16,744 nucleotides of DNA, from NCBI GenBank assembly GCA_964384025.1, contig CAYLJJ010000118.1, positions 1 to 16,744 of the forward strand, in the 5' to 3' direction. The DNA is from CAYLJJ01 sp964384025 (GTDB lineage: Bacteria; Myxococcota_A; Bradymonadia; UBA7976; UBA1532). The position numbers and the translations under genes were made by a program. Shown here piece after piece: positions 1 through 7,069 of this stretch. Position 1 is the first letter of the stretch. Every line of letters starts with the position of its first letter. Under the pieces are notes generated by a model. The model did not search any database, was not told the origin of the DNA, and saw nothing but the letters and a program-made list of their open reading frames with translations.

Positions 1-24
1 AATCTCTTCCGTTATGGACTCTGA

Positions 25-840
25 GGGGCTCATGGTTCTCCCGGCCCCAAGGGATACGTTGGCCCTCAGGGCAAAGCAGGTCCACAGGGCAAAGCAGGGC
101 CACAGGGTGAACCTGGGGAACAGGGAGAGCCTGGAGAACCGGGAGAGCCTGGAGAACCGGGAGAGCGAGGTCCAGCGGCTCCTGATCGCTTCCAAGAGTT
201 CAAGGACTATATAGATGAGTCTCTCGAGAATGCTCAGAGGAGCGAGGCTGCGGTCTATTATTGGAACGTATTTGGTGGCTATGTTCCTGACGCAGGTTGG
301 GGGCTGGGTCTCAAATCCAAAGAGTTCCTTGGAGGAGTCAATATGGAAGCTTGGCTAAACGGTCGTGCTGAGGCTCACCAGATGAGTGATGATCCCAAGG
401 TTTTGCGTCGCCTCTTCTCAAGAAAGGGGTATGCGGGAATGAACAGTCTCGTCTACTCTGAAAATCACCTTGGCTATAACCACAGCCGCTCAGGCCGCGC
501 AGTATTGGCTATTTTCCGTCTGGAAAACATAACAAAAAAGCCTATTAAATGGACCGTACACTACCACTACACATGCCATAATCGTTGGAAAAAACGGGCC
601 AGTGCTGCGTTGGATGGTGAAGCGGTATGGTCTAGTGGAAAAGAAAACTGTAAAACAGGATCAGAGGTTGATATTTCCTTGACGATTCTCCCTGGAAAAC
701 ACAGCTTGATCTTCAGTTCAACCTCCTCGGTCAATGGACGCAAAGGGGGGCTACGCTCTATGTATCTGATGATGGCCTTTGGGGCGGATTCCCTGAGTCT
801 CCCGCAGGGCCTACGCTTCTTGGATGATCTCCAACCCTGA
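25..840 (+). CDS. Collagen-like (Gly-X-Y) surface protein, 5' end broken or outside window
   Basis: Frame 1 encodes seventeen uninterrupted Gly-X-Y triplets at 25-177 (GAH, GSP, GPK, then GPQ/GKA and GEP runs), followed by a short acidic linker and a C-terminal domain of about 210 residues rich in aromatic and beta-prone segments, with two cysteines, ending at TGA 838-840. The first ATG in this frame is at 343, well inside the globular domain, so translation must enter from upstream. An in-frame TGA at 22-24 sits directly before the collagen tract. The codon before the triplets, Gly at 16-18 followed by Leu, is in phase with Gly-X-Y, so the stop may be a point mutation of a third-position codon; a -1 slip on the GGGG run at 25-28 from frame 2 is an alternative. 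Bacterial collagen-like proteins are usually trimeric surface or spore appendage proteins. The C-terminal domain is not recognised. The gene is less G+C-rich than its neighbours. Function is inferred from the repeat only. Confidence 0.7.
   Translation, partial: GAHGSPGPKGYVGPQGKAGPQGKAGPQGEPGEQGEPGEPGEPGEPGERGPAAPDRFQEFKDYIDESLENAQRSEAAVYYWNVFGGYVPDAGWGLGLKSKEFLGGVNMEAWLNGRAEAHQMSDDPKVLRRLFSRKGYAGMNSLVYSENHLGYNHSRSGRAVLAIFRLENITKKPIKWTVHYHYTCHNRWKKRASAALDGEAVWSSGKENCKTGSEVDISLTILPGKHSLIFSSTSSVNGRKGGLRSMYLMMAFGADSLSLPQGLRFLDDLQP
61..168 (+). repeat. 18-bp tandem repeats encoding collagen triplets
   Basis: Two blocks of 18-bp direct repeats each encode two Gly-X-Y triplets. Block one has copies at 70-87 and 88-105 (GKA-GPQ), differing at one base. 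Block two has identical copies at 123-140 and 141-158 plus a partial copy at 159-166 (unit encoding the GEP series). Such near-identical units tend to expand and contract by slippage, so copy number may vary between strains. Confidence 0.8.
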
Positions 841-855
841 GACAGAGGAACATCT

Positions 856-1629
856 ATGCGTAGCTTTCTCCTTTCCCTGTTCCTTTGGCCTCTGCTGGCC
901 TGCCAACCTGAACATGAGGAGGCTCCAAAGGCTCCCGATATGTCAGCTCGAATGCAGCAGTATCAGGAGCCCAGCGGGACCCTAACCCCAGCCTCTGCTC
1001 AATCTCTCATATTGGCGTTGCAAGGAGATCTTCAGAAATTCATCGAACTGGGTCCTGTGATCCACGAGGTGCTGAAAGCTCTCGGAGGCTTTAGTGTCGA
1101 TGAAGAGCAAACCGAGCAGGGCTTAACGGTACGAAAACAAGCCATCACTGGGGAGGCTGGGGGATGGGGAGTTCTCTTTCGCCGCTGCCCTGGTTGGTTG
1201 GGGCAGGAGGAGCGTGGTGAGATTAAGTTGACCGCCCTCTTCACCGGTAAAGGATTGGGTGAGGTGGTCTGGGGCAGCATTGAAGCCTGTCGAGTAGAGA
1301 GCGATATACAGCGCTATTTCGATGGAGAGATCCGCTTGGGGCTTATTGATCTGGAACAGGGGGAGCTGCTTATCGATTTTGATGGAGAGTTTGGCGGACC
1401 CGACTTTGGGGAGCCGCTTCAGGTAGATTTCCTGCTCCGGGGGGGCTACCTCTTTGTGCGCCAGAGCGTGGAGGAGGGAGAATTTCTCCTGGGCCTTAAA
1501 CTGGAGGAGATCTCCGACACAGGCAACTTTCCCTTCCTCCTGAGAGATCAAGGAGGAGAGTGGAGCTGTCATATCGATCTAAACGGGGGTCGCTGTGATA
1601 CCCCAGAAAAGAGCATCGTATGGCCTTGA
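856..1629 (+). CDS. Putative lipoprotein of unknown function
   Basis: A 257-residue protein with a classic lipoprotein signal: Met-Arg, a hydrophobic stretch rich in Leu and Phe, and a lipobox LLAC with Cys16 as the probable lipidation site. A Glu/Pro-rich linker follows. The mature part has many Asp, Glu and Gly residues and two further pairs of cysteines (around residues 110-140 and near the C-terminus), suggesting an exported beta-rich domain. I do not recognise the family. An AGAGGAA ribosome-binding sequence lies about 8 bases before the ATG. The gene begins 15 bases after the collagen-like gene and its end overlaps the next start by 10 bases, so the three are probably co-transcribed. 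A cell-envelope role is inferred from the signal and the downstream barrel-like partner. Confidence 0.75.
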   Translation: MRSFLLSLFLWPLLACQPEHEEAPKAPDMSARMQQYQEPSGTLTPASAQSLILALQGDLQKFIELGPVIHEVLKALGGFSVDEEQTEQGLTVRKQAITGEAGGWGVLFRRCPGWLGQEERGEIKLTALFTGKGLGEVVWGSIEACRVESDIQRYFDGEIRLGLIDLEQGELLIDFDGEFGGPDFGEPLQVDFLLRGGYLFVRQSVEEGEFLLGLKLEEISDTGNFPFLLRDQGGEWSCHIDLNGGRCDTPEKSIVWP

Positions 1630-2435
1630 AATCGATAGCGCTCCTCTCCCTCCTGCTGCTCCTCAACCTGGGAAGTGCTCAGGGCCGCCACACCCCTGAG
1701 ACTCCAGTAACGGACTACTCTGCTTACACCCTCCAGAAGTATGAAATGCGCATGGGGCTCTGGCGCACTGAGTTTGGCATCACTGAGGAGATCCAAGCAG
1801 GGACCTTGCAATGGCTCTGGCTGCTCAAGGCCAAGAACCTCTTCTTCAAATGGAAATTCTATCAGGGAGAGCAGCTCAGCCTCTCCACCTCAGGGGGCTT
1901 CTTCTGGTTAAATTTCAAGGACTTTGGAGGAGACGCCCCAGATGTTCTCATCTCAATGATCCCCCTCTATAGCACCGCCTCTTGGGAGACTGGAGGGGCC
2001 CTCTCCTACCATCTCAGCGCGGGTTACACCGTGGTCAAGAGCGATGGGGGAGAGCTGACAAAGCAGGAGCAAGGCAATCTGGATATGCTCGCCAGCGTCT
2101 CTACAGGCATCTTGATCCCTTCTCTTGAGTATAGGACCAGTGAAAGCTTTGCCCTGGTGCTTGAGGGTCGTCTTCTGCTCTTTCAAGGGGCTGCGTTGGG
2201 CGGGGTCCAGGAGCTACAGATTGATGAAGATACTCGCATCGAGATCCACGCTTCGGGGGAAGCAGACCTCAGCGGAGACACCAAAGGAAACGCGATCTTC
2301 AGTGGGTTTTGGAGTTGGGATAGCTTCAACTTGCGCCTGGGCTTAGGCTATGGGCATTTCGCCGTGCCCACCGTCAATATCTTTACCGACCAGGTTACGG
2401 TGATTCCAGAGTTTGATCTCTTCTGGCGCTTCTAG
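1620..2435 (+). CDS. Probable outer-membrane beta-barrel protein
   Basis: A 271-residue protein with a Sec signal peptide (basic start, long Leu run, probable cleavage after GSA near residue 20). The mature chain shows alternating aromatic/hydrophobic and polar stretches, for example around residues 55-110 and 210-270, and ends in a C-terminal Phe within FDLFWRF, the typical last-strand signature recognised by the Bam machinery. No enzyme motif is visible. ATG 1620 overlaps the preceding lipoprotein gene by 10 bases with only weak Shine-Dalgarno, which suggests translational coupling and a functional link: perhaps a lipoprotein/barrel pair in the outer membrane. The family is not identified. 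Its TAG stop directly abuts the stop of the convergent gene. Confidence 0.65.
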   Translation: MALKSIALLSLLLLLNLGSAQGRHTPETPVTDYSAYTLQKYEMRMGLWRTEFGITEEIQAGTLQWLWLLKAKNLFFKWKFYQGEQLSLSTSGGFFWLNFKDFGGDAPDVLISMIPLYSTASWETGGALSYHLSAGYTVVKSDGGELTKQEQGNLDMLASVSTGILIPSLEYRTSESFALVLEGRLLLFQGAALGGVQELQIDEDTRIEIHASGEADLSGDTKGNAIFSGFWSWDSFNLRLGLGYGHFAVPTVNIFTDQVTVIPEFDLFWRF

Positions 2436-3200
2436 TCAGGCGATATATAGCTCAACGGGGCAATGATCTGAGCCCATCACTTGATCGTGGATCTCAGCGC
2501 TGATCACCTCAGGCCACAACTCATCAGAGACAAAGTGATAGTCGAGACGCCACCCTACGTTGCGTCCCCTCGAGCCTCCTCGTTGAGACCACCAGCTATA
2601 ACGCTCAGCCTCCTCAGGGTGCAGCTCACGGAAGGCATCATGCCAACCAGCCTCGATGAATTCATCTATGAGCGCACACTCTTCAGGGAGAAAGCCGGTC
2701 TTCTTGCGATTGGGCCTCCAGTTCTTGAGGTCGATCTCCTTATGAGCAGTGTTCCAGTCTCCACAGATGACCACCCGGTAGCCTCTGTCTCGAAAGCCCT
2801 GAGCGAAGCTCATCATGAGCCGGTAGTAGTCGCTCTTATAGGGGACCCGAGAGAGATCACTCTTCCCCTGGGGGAAGTAGCCGTTGATCACCACAAGGCT
2901 GCCATAGCGAGTCGTGACCGTGCGGCCCTCAACGTCGAAGCGCTCTTCTCCCAATCCTAAGATCACTTCATCCGGAGTCTCTCTAGAGAAGGTCGCTGTG
3001 CCGGCGTAGCCGGGGCGCTCAGCAGGAACCCAGACCACATGGTAACCATGCTCCTCTAAGAGATCTGCCTTGAGTTGGGCGGGCTTGGCCTTGATCTCTT
3101 GTAAGCAGACAACATCGGCGCCTGAACCTGCCAGCCACTCTAGATAGCCTTTGCGAGCAGCAGAGCGGATGCCGTTGACGTTCCATGAAAAGAGCCGCAT
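2436..3200 (-). CDS. xth: Exodeoxyribonuclease III (AP endonuclease)
   Basis: A 254-residue endonuclease/exonuclease/phosphatase-fold protein of the ExoIII type, which cleaves DNA 5' of abasic sites and degrades duplex DNA 3' to 5' in base-excision repair. Visible motifs in order: N-terminal SWNVNGIRSA with Asn7, LQEIK with the metal ligand Glu35, an RPGYAGTA segment, GYFPQG near 107-112, GDWN with Asp148 and Asn150, the KNWRPNRKKTGF loop, GWRLDYHF, and the terminal GSDHCPV with Asp245 and His246. All expected catalytic residues are present and the length is normal. The start is supported by an AAGGGGG Shine-Dalgarno and by the family's characteristic N-terminus immediately at the Met. It is transcribed divergently from the PBP operon and is probably a stand-alone housekeeping gene. 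Whether it is of the xthA or exoA subgroup is not certain. Confidence 0.95.
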   Translation of the reverse strand: MRLFSWNVNGIRSAARKGYLEWLAGSGADVVCLQEIKAKPAQLKADLLEEHGYHVVWVPAERPGYAGTATFSRETPDEVILGLGEERFDVEGRTVTTRYGSLVVINGYFPQGKSDLSRVPYKSDYYRLMMSFAQGFRDRGYRVVICGDWNTAHKEIDLKNWRPNRKKTGFLPEECALIDEFIEAGWHDAFRELHPEEAERYSWWSQRGGSRGRNVGWRLDYHFVSDELWPEVISAEIHDQVMGSDHCPVELYIA

Positions 3201-3233
3201 CGTTCCCCCTTTATCCCTCGTTTTTGGAGTTTT

Positions 3234-3262
3234 ATTATAGCCGACAAACCAGGAGAACTCGA
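3234..3262 (-). promoter_or_regulatory. Putative promoter for the exonuclease III gene, perhaps bidirectional
   Basis: On the minus strand a perfect TATAAT lies at 3239-3234, about 35 bases upstream of the xth start. The -35 position at 3262-3257 reads TCGAGT, a weak match. On the plus strand the same AT-rich core contains TATTAT at 3233-3238, which could act as the -10 element for the divergent PBP operon, with a poor -35. The perfect hexamer in an otherwise G+C-rich window is the main evidence. No terminator or operator was recognised here. Confidence 0.4.
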
Positions 3263-3366
3263 TGAAATTCTTAAGTTTTTCTCTGTCTTCTCAGAGCCAG
3301 TTCTATTTCTTCAGGGTGGTGATCATTAAGCTGCTACTCTGCTCATATGTTGAGGCTTCATATTGA
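3262..3366 (+). CDS. Putative 34-residue leader peptide ORF before the PBP gene
   Basis: An ATG at 3262 is preceded by AGGAG with a 6-base gap, a better ribosome-binding site than that of the PBP gene, which has none. The ORF encodes 34 residues, starts MKFLSFSLSS, and has a hydrophobic stretch FFRVVIIKLLLC in the middle. It ends at TGA 3364-3366, 17 bases after the out-of-frame PBP start at 3347. This arrangement fits a translated leader whose termination lets ribosomes re-initiate on the PBP start. It was too short for routine gene calling. It may instead be a chance ORF; no homolog is known to me. Confidence 0.4.
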   Translation: MKFLSFSLSSQSQFYFFRVVIIKLLLCSYVEASY

Positions 3367-5785
3367 AAATCGCAGGAGCGGACATCTACTCTGGTGGCCC
3401 CTGCGCCTGTTGCTTTTGTTCTCTGTGATGGGGGGGGCAGCTGGCCTCCTGATGGCGGCTGGGGTCTACCTCCACTTCTCTAAAGATCTTCCCCCCATTC
3501 CCGATCCTTTGGAGGATCTTAACTCGGTCAGCCGCTTCTACGCCGCAGATGGTCGCCTCCTGGGGGAGCTGACCTTGGAGCGCCGTGAAGCAGTCTCTCT
3601 CTCTCAGATGCCTCCTCAGCTACTTCAAGCCTTCCTGGCTGTTGAAGATAAGCGCTTCTTTCAACATAGAGGGGTGGATTTTCGCGCCACTCTACGGGCG
3701 ATTCTGGCCAATTACCGGGCAGGGCGTAAGGTGCAAGGCGCCTCTACTCTGACCCAACAGCTTTGTAAGAGTCGAGTGGGGAGGGAGAAATCCTATGTGC
3801 GCAAGATCCGTGAGGCGATTTTGGCGAGACGCACCGAGGCTCATCTCAGCAAGCTGGAGATCTTGGCTCTCTATCTCAACCAGATCTATCTGGGGCATGG
3901 CGCCTATGGAGTGCAGGCAGCTGCCCACAACTACTTCCGTAAGGATATCTCCAAGCTGAACTTGGCAGAGAGCGCTATGTTGGCGGGTCTCCCCCCTCAA
4001 CCAGGGCGCCTCAACCCCATCCTCAACCTCAGGAGGGCCAGGGCTCGGCAGCGGCATGTCTTGGATCGGATGGTCGCTGAGGGTTTTGTCTCCGCACAGG
4101 AGGCAGATGCTGCTCATCAGGTCCCCTTGAAGCTCCACCCTGAGCGCGCCGATCTCTTTGGAGACCACAGCCCTCACTTTACAGAGCATGTACGCAAGCA
4201 GCTCTTGGCGCGCTATGGCTATGAGCGTCTGCATCGTGGGGGTTTGAAGATCTATATGACGGTGGACGCTGATCGCCAGCGCAGTGCTCAGGAGGCGCTG
4301 GGGCAAGGGCTGGAGTCCCTCTCAAGGCGGCAGGGCTTCATCGGCCCCATACGCCAGCTTAAGCCGGAGGAGCAGGCGGAGTTTCAGGGTCGACTCAGGG
4401 CTGAGTATGGCGAGCTAAAAGCCCTAGATCCTGGACAGCTCTATCTGGGCATCGTCACCCAGGTTAAGAAGCGAAAAGCTCAAGTCCAGGTGGCGAATCT
4501 GGAGCTGCGTCTGCCCCTCAAGGAGGGGATGCGTTGGGCCAAACTCTACGATCCAGAGGCGAAGCATAACCGAGGACGACTCAGAGATCTTTCTAAGGTC
4601 CTCGCCCCTGGAGATCTCATCCGGGTAGAAGCAGGAGAAGTTTCCGGGAGCATAAAGCTTCATCAGATCCCCAAGGTTCAGGGCGCGCTGATCAGCCTGG
4701 ATCCTCACACTGGCTATGTAGAAGCGATGGTGGGAGGCTATGACTTTGATCTCAGCGAGTACAATCGCGCTTTTCAGGGCTGTCGGCAGCCCGGCTCGGT
4801 CTTTAAACCCCTGGTCTATGCCCTAGCTCTAGAGCAAGATCTGACCCTCTCCAGCCCCCTGGAGGACACACCCATTGTGGTCTTTGATCGCAAGCGAGAG
4901 TTTCTCTGGAAGCCCAGAAACCACGGGGGCCGCTATAAAGGAGATGTCCTGCTCAGAGATGCCTTGATCCACTCAATGAACATCCCTGCCATTCGTGTGA
5001 TCCGTCATGTTGGTCCTAAGGCTGCTGCTCACTTCGCTCGGCTGTTGGGGATCAGCACCCCACTCTTTCCTGATCAGTCCCTGGTCTTGGGCAGCTCCTG
5101 CGTCTATCCCTGGGAGATGGTTAAGGTCTACGCCAGCTTTGCTCTGCGTGGGCTGGAGCCTCGCAGCGTCTTTATCAAGCGCGTTGAGACTCGAGAGGGC
5201 TTGATCTTAGAGGATCAGAGCCACTTCTCCGATCCCTTCGCTCCGGTGGCTTCCAAGATCGATGCGATGCTGAGACAGCTCTTTGAGCCCCCAGAGCGTC
5301 ACCTCCGCAGCTCAACCGCTTTTCTGCTCCAACATGCGCTGCGGGATGTGGTGCGCTCAGGGACCGGCGTGAGAGCGAAGAAGCTGGGGAAGCCTGCCGG
5401 AGGAAAGACAGGGACCACAGATGCCTATGATGCTTGGTTTCTGGGTTTTACCCAGTCTCTGGTGACTGGGGTTTGGGTGGGGAGTGACCAGAATGATCGG
5501 CGATTGGGTTCAAGAGAGACAGGAGGGAAGCTGGCGCTGCCCATCTGGCTGCGGTATATGAGCGCCGCCTTAGAGGGCATCTCTGAAGAGGAGTTCTCCC
5601 GCGAGGAGAGCGCGCCGAGTGGTGTCAGCTTTCAGCGCATCGACAAAGGGACAGGGCTCTTGGCGCCTCCAGGGAACCCCGCCTTGAGGTTGCCCTTTCG
5701 CCAGGGGACTGAGCCTCAAGAGTGGGCACCCAAGCGGGGTCGCCTCTTAGATGGAGAGTTGGACTTAATGGAGGGGCGTTTCTAA
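3347..5785 (+). CDS. Bifunctional penicillin-binding protein, class A (PBP1A family)
   Basis: An 812-residue peptidoglycan synthase that polymerises lipid II and cross-links stem peptides, anchored in the inner membrane by one segment (about residues 19-43). The GT51 transglycosylase domain (about 60-240) carries the catalytic Glu100 in AVEDKRFF, the QGASTLTQQL motif, the KIREAILARR segment and Glu171 in LEILALYLNQIYLG. An OB-like insert of roughly 130 residues (about 330-445) precedes the transpeptidase domain, which has SVFK (Ser484 nucleophile, Lys487), SMN (543-545) and KTGT (687-690). All key residues are intact and the length is typical of PBP1A. The start has no Shine-Dalgarno, and upstream in-frame codons reach a stop within 27 bases without another start, so ATG 3347 is well fixed; translation may depend on the overlapping leader ORF. 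It heads an operon with tatB, tatC and an FAD dehydrogenase, its TAA stop overlapping the next ATG. Confidence 0.95.
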   Translation: MLRLHIENRRSGHLLWWPLRLLLLFSVMGGAAGLLMAAGVYLHFSKDLPPIPDPLEDLNSVSRFYAADGRLLGELTLERREAVSLSQMPPQLLQAFLAVEDKRFFQHRGVDFRATLRAILANYRAGRKVQGASTLTQQLCKSRVGREKSYVRKIREAILARRTEAHLSKLEILALYLNQIYLGHGAYGVQAAAHNYFRKDISKLNLAESAMLAGLPPQPGRLNPILNLRRARARQRHVLDRMVAEGFVSAQEADAAHQVPLKLHPERADLFGDHSPHFTEHVRKQLLARYGYERLHRGGLKIYMTVDADRQRSAQEALGQGLESLSRRQGFIGPIRQLKPEEQAEFQGRLRAEYGELKALDPGQLYLGIVTQVKKRKAQVQVANLELRLPLKEGMRWAKLYDPEAKHNRGRLRDLSKVLAPGDLIRVEAGEVSGSIKLHQIPKVQGALISLDPHTGYVEAMVGGYDFDLSEYNRAFQGCRQPGSVFKPLVYALALEQDLTLSSPLEDTPIVVFDRKREFLWKPRNHGGRYKGDVLLRDALIHSMNIPAIRVIRHVGPKAAAHFARLLGISTPLFPDQSLVLGSSCVYPWEMVKVYASFALRGLEPRSVFIKRVETREGLILEDQSHFSDPFAPVASKIDAMLRQLFEPPERHLRSSTAFLLQHALRDVVRSGTGVRAKKLGKPAGGKTGTTDAYDAWFLGFTQSLVTGVWVGSDQNDRRLGSRETGGKLALPIWLRYMSAALEGISEEEFSREESAPSGVSFQRIDKGTGLLAPPGNPALRLPFRQGTEPQEWAPKRGRLLDGELDLMEGRF

Positions 5786-6279
5786 TGCTGCCCATGGGAA
5801 TTGGTTTTAGCGAGGTGCTCCTGATCCTCGTCGTGCTCCTACTGGTAGTGGGGCCTCACAAGCTCCCTGAGATCGCTCGAACCTTAGGCAAGGGCCTGCG
5901 CACCGTGCGCAAGGCGAGCCGAGACTTCAAGGACGCTGTTCAGCTGGATGATCTCCGACGAGAGATCATGAGTGACCCCAAACCTCGGCGGGACTGGGCG
6001 AGATCTACTTCCCCAGAGGATGCCCAACTTGATGATCCGCCTCCCCCCAAGCTCAGCAGTCTAGATATCGCCCCGATCCAACGAGAGACTGAGCCGGTAG
6101 AGCATGAGTCCAGCCGCCAGCGCTCTCAACTATCGGAGCCTCAAGCAGAGGAGAGTGAGGAGAAGCCCTCAGCAAATGAGAGTGAGGAGAAGCCCCCAAT
6201 CAAAGAGAGCGAGGGGGAGCCTCAGATCGTCAAGAGAGCCAAAAAGGGCCCCCAGGCTCCAGAGAAGCTGGATGTCTAA
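5785..6279 (+). CDS. tatB: Twin-arginine translocase subunit TatB-like
   Basis: A 164-residue Tat component. The N-terminus has the TatA/B layout: short periplasmic end with IGFSE, one membrane helix (about residues 8-21), the hinge GPHKLPEIAR, then an amphipathic helix rich in Lys and Arg. The IGFSE with Glu in the helix and GP rather than FG at the hinge resemble TatB, the substrate-receptor partner of TatC. The tail is long, acidic and proline-rich, with three near-repeats of the form ESEEKP at about residues 126-150, and is probably disordered. ATG 5785 is chosen because it overlaps the PBP stop as TAATG and has GGAGGGG at 8 bases; ATG 5794 would give an N-terminus nearer to E. coli TatB but poorer spacing. 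No tatA is in the window. TatA cannot be excluded by sequence alone. Confidence 0.85.
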   Translation: MLPMGIGFSEVLLILVVLLLVVGPHKLPEIARTLGKGLRTVRKASRDFKDAVQLDDLRREIMSDPKPRRDWARSTSPEDAQLDDPPPPKLSSLDIAPIQRETEPVEHESSRQRSQLSEPQAEESEEKPSANESEEKPPIKESEGEPQIVKRAKKGPQAPEKLDV

Positions 6280-7069
6280 ACAGAAGCAAACCCACCAAGA
6301 GGAGCTGGAGGAGAGTAAGGCTCCGTTTATGGAGCATTTGGAGGAACTGCGCGCGCGGATTTGGCGCTCTCTCATCGGCCTGCTCCTTTCCGCGATCTTG
6401 TGTGGCATCTTTTACGAGGAGCTGTTTTTCTTTATCACAGGCCCTCTCTTTGACTCTCTCCGCAAACATGAGCTGCAGACCGCGGTTAAGTTTCGCACGG
6501 TGACCGGAGCCTTCCTCTTTCACTTTAAGACCGCCATCTTGGCTGGGGTCTTCCTAAGCATCCCTTGGCTCCTCTATCAACTCTGGAGCTTCGTCGCACC
6601 GGGCCTCTATAAAAAGGAGCAGCGTCTCGCGCTGCCCTTTGTGATCTTATCCAGCCTCTTTTTCCTGGCTGGGGGAGCCTTTGGCTATTTTCAAGTGTTG
6701 CCGTTGGCCTTTGATTATCTCATGGGCCTCTCGATCCAGAACCACGCCTCCGGTTTTCAGATGATCCCCGACATCACAGTAGAGGACTACCTCAGCTTCA
6801 CCACCAAGCTGCTGTTGGCCTTTGGCATCAGCTTTGAGATGCCTGTGATCACCGCCTTCTTCTCCGCCATCGGCCTGCTCAGCCATCGCTCCCTGCTCCG
6901 CTATTGGCGCTATGCCGTGGTGGGCGCTTTTATCCTGGCGGCGATCCTGACCCCTCCAGATTATATCACCCAGTTGATGTTGGCGGGGCCTCTGCTGCTC
7001 CTCTACGGCTTGAGCATCAGCATCGCTTGGTTGATCACCACCCGGAGAGAGAAGGCAGAGGCTGCATGA
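6272..7069 (+). CDS. tatC: Twin-arginine translocase subunit TatC
   Basis: A 265-residue six-helix inner-membrane protein that with TatB recognises twin-arginine signal peptides for export of folded proteins. Diagnostic motifs: PFMEHLEELRARI at residues 18-30, FVAPGL at 107-112 in the first periplasmic/cytoplasmic junction, Glu189 within FGISFEMP, and TPPD at 227-230. Length and hydrophobic pattern fit the family. ATG 6272 overlaps the tatB end by 8 bases, indicating translational coupling; an upstream extension of this frame is only the shadow of tatB. A charged Gln/Glu/Lys-rich N-terminal leader of about 17 residues precedes the conserved region. Its stop overlaps the next gene as ATGA. Confidence 0.96.
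   Translation: MSKQKQTHQEELEESKAPFMEHLEELRARIWRSLIGLLLSAILCGIFYEELFFFITGPLFDSLRKHELQTAVKFRTVTGAFLFHFKTAILAGVFLSIPWLLYQLWSFVAPGLYKKEQRLALPFVILSSLFFLAGGAFGYFQVLPLAFDYLMGLSIQNHASGFQMIPDITVEDYLSFTTKLLLAFGISFEMPVITAFFSAIGLLSHRSLLRYWRYAVVGAFILAAILTPPDYITQLMLAGPLLLLYGLSISIAWLITTRREKAEAA

Noticed and set aside
14..214. 66-codon ORF starting at ATG 14
   Set aside because: It is the collagen repeat read in the wrong frame; its Arg/Glu repeats only mirror the GEP codons. It is kept only as a possible upstream half of a frameshift.
3692..4306. Minus-strand ORF of 204 codons opposite the PBP transglycosylase region
   Set aside because: The plus-strand GT51 motifs are complete; the antisense product is not protein-like in any known family.
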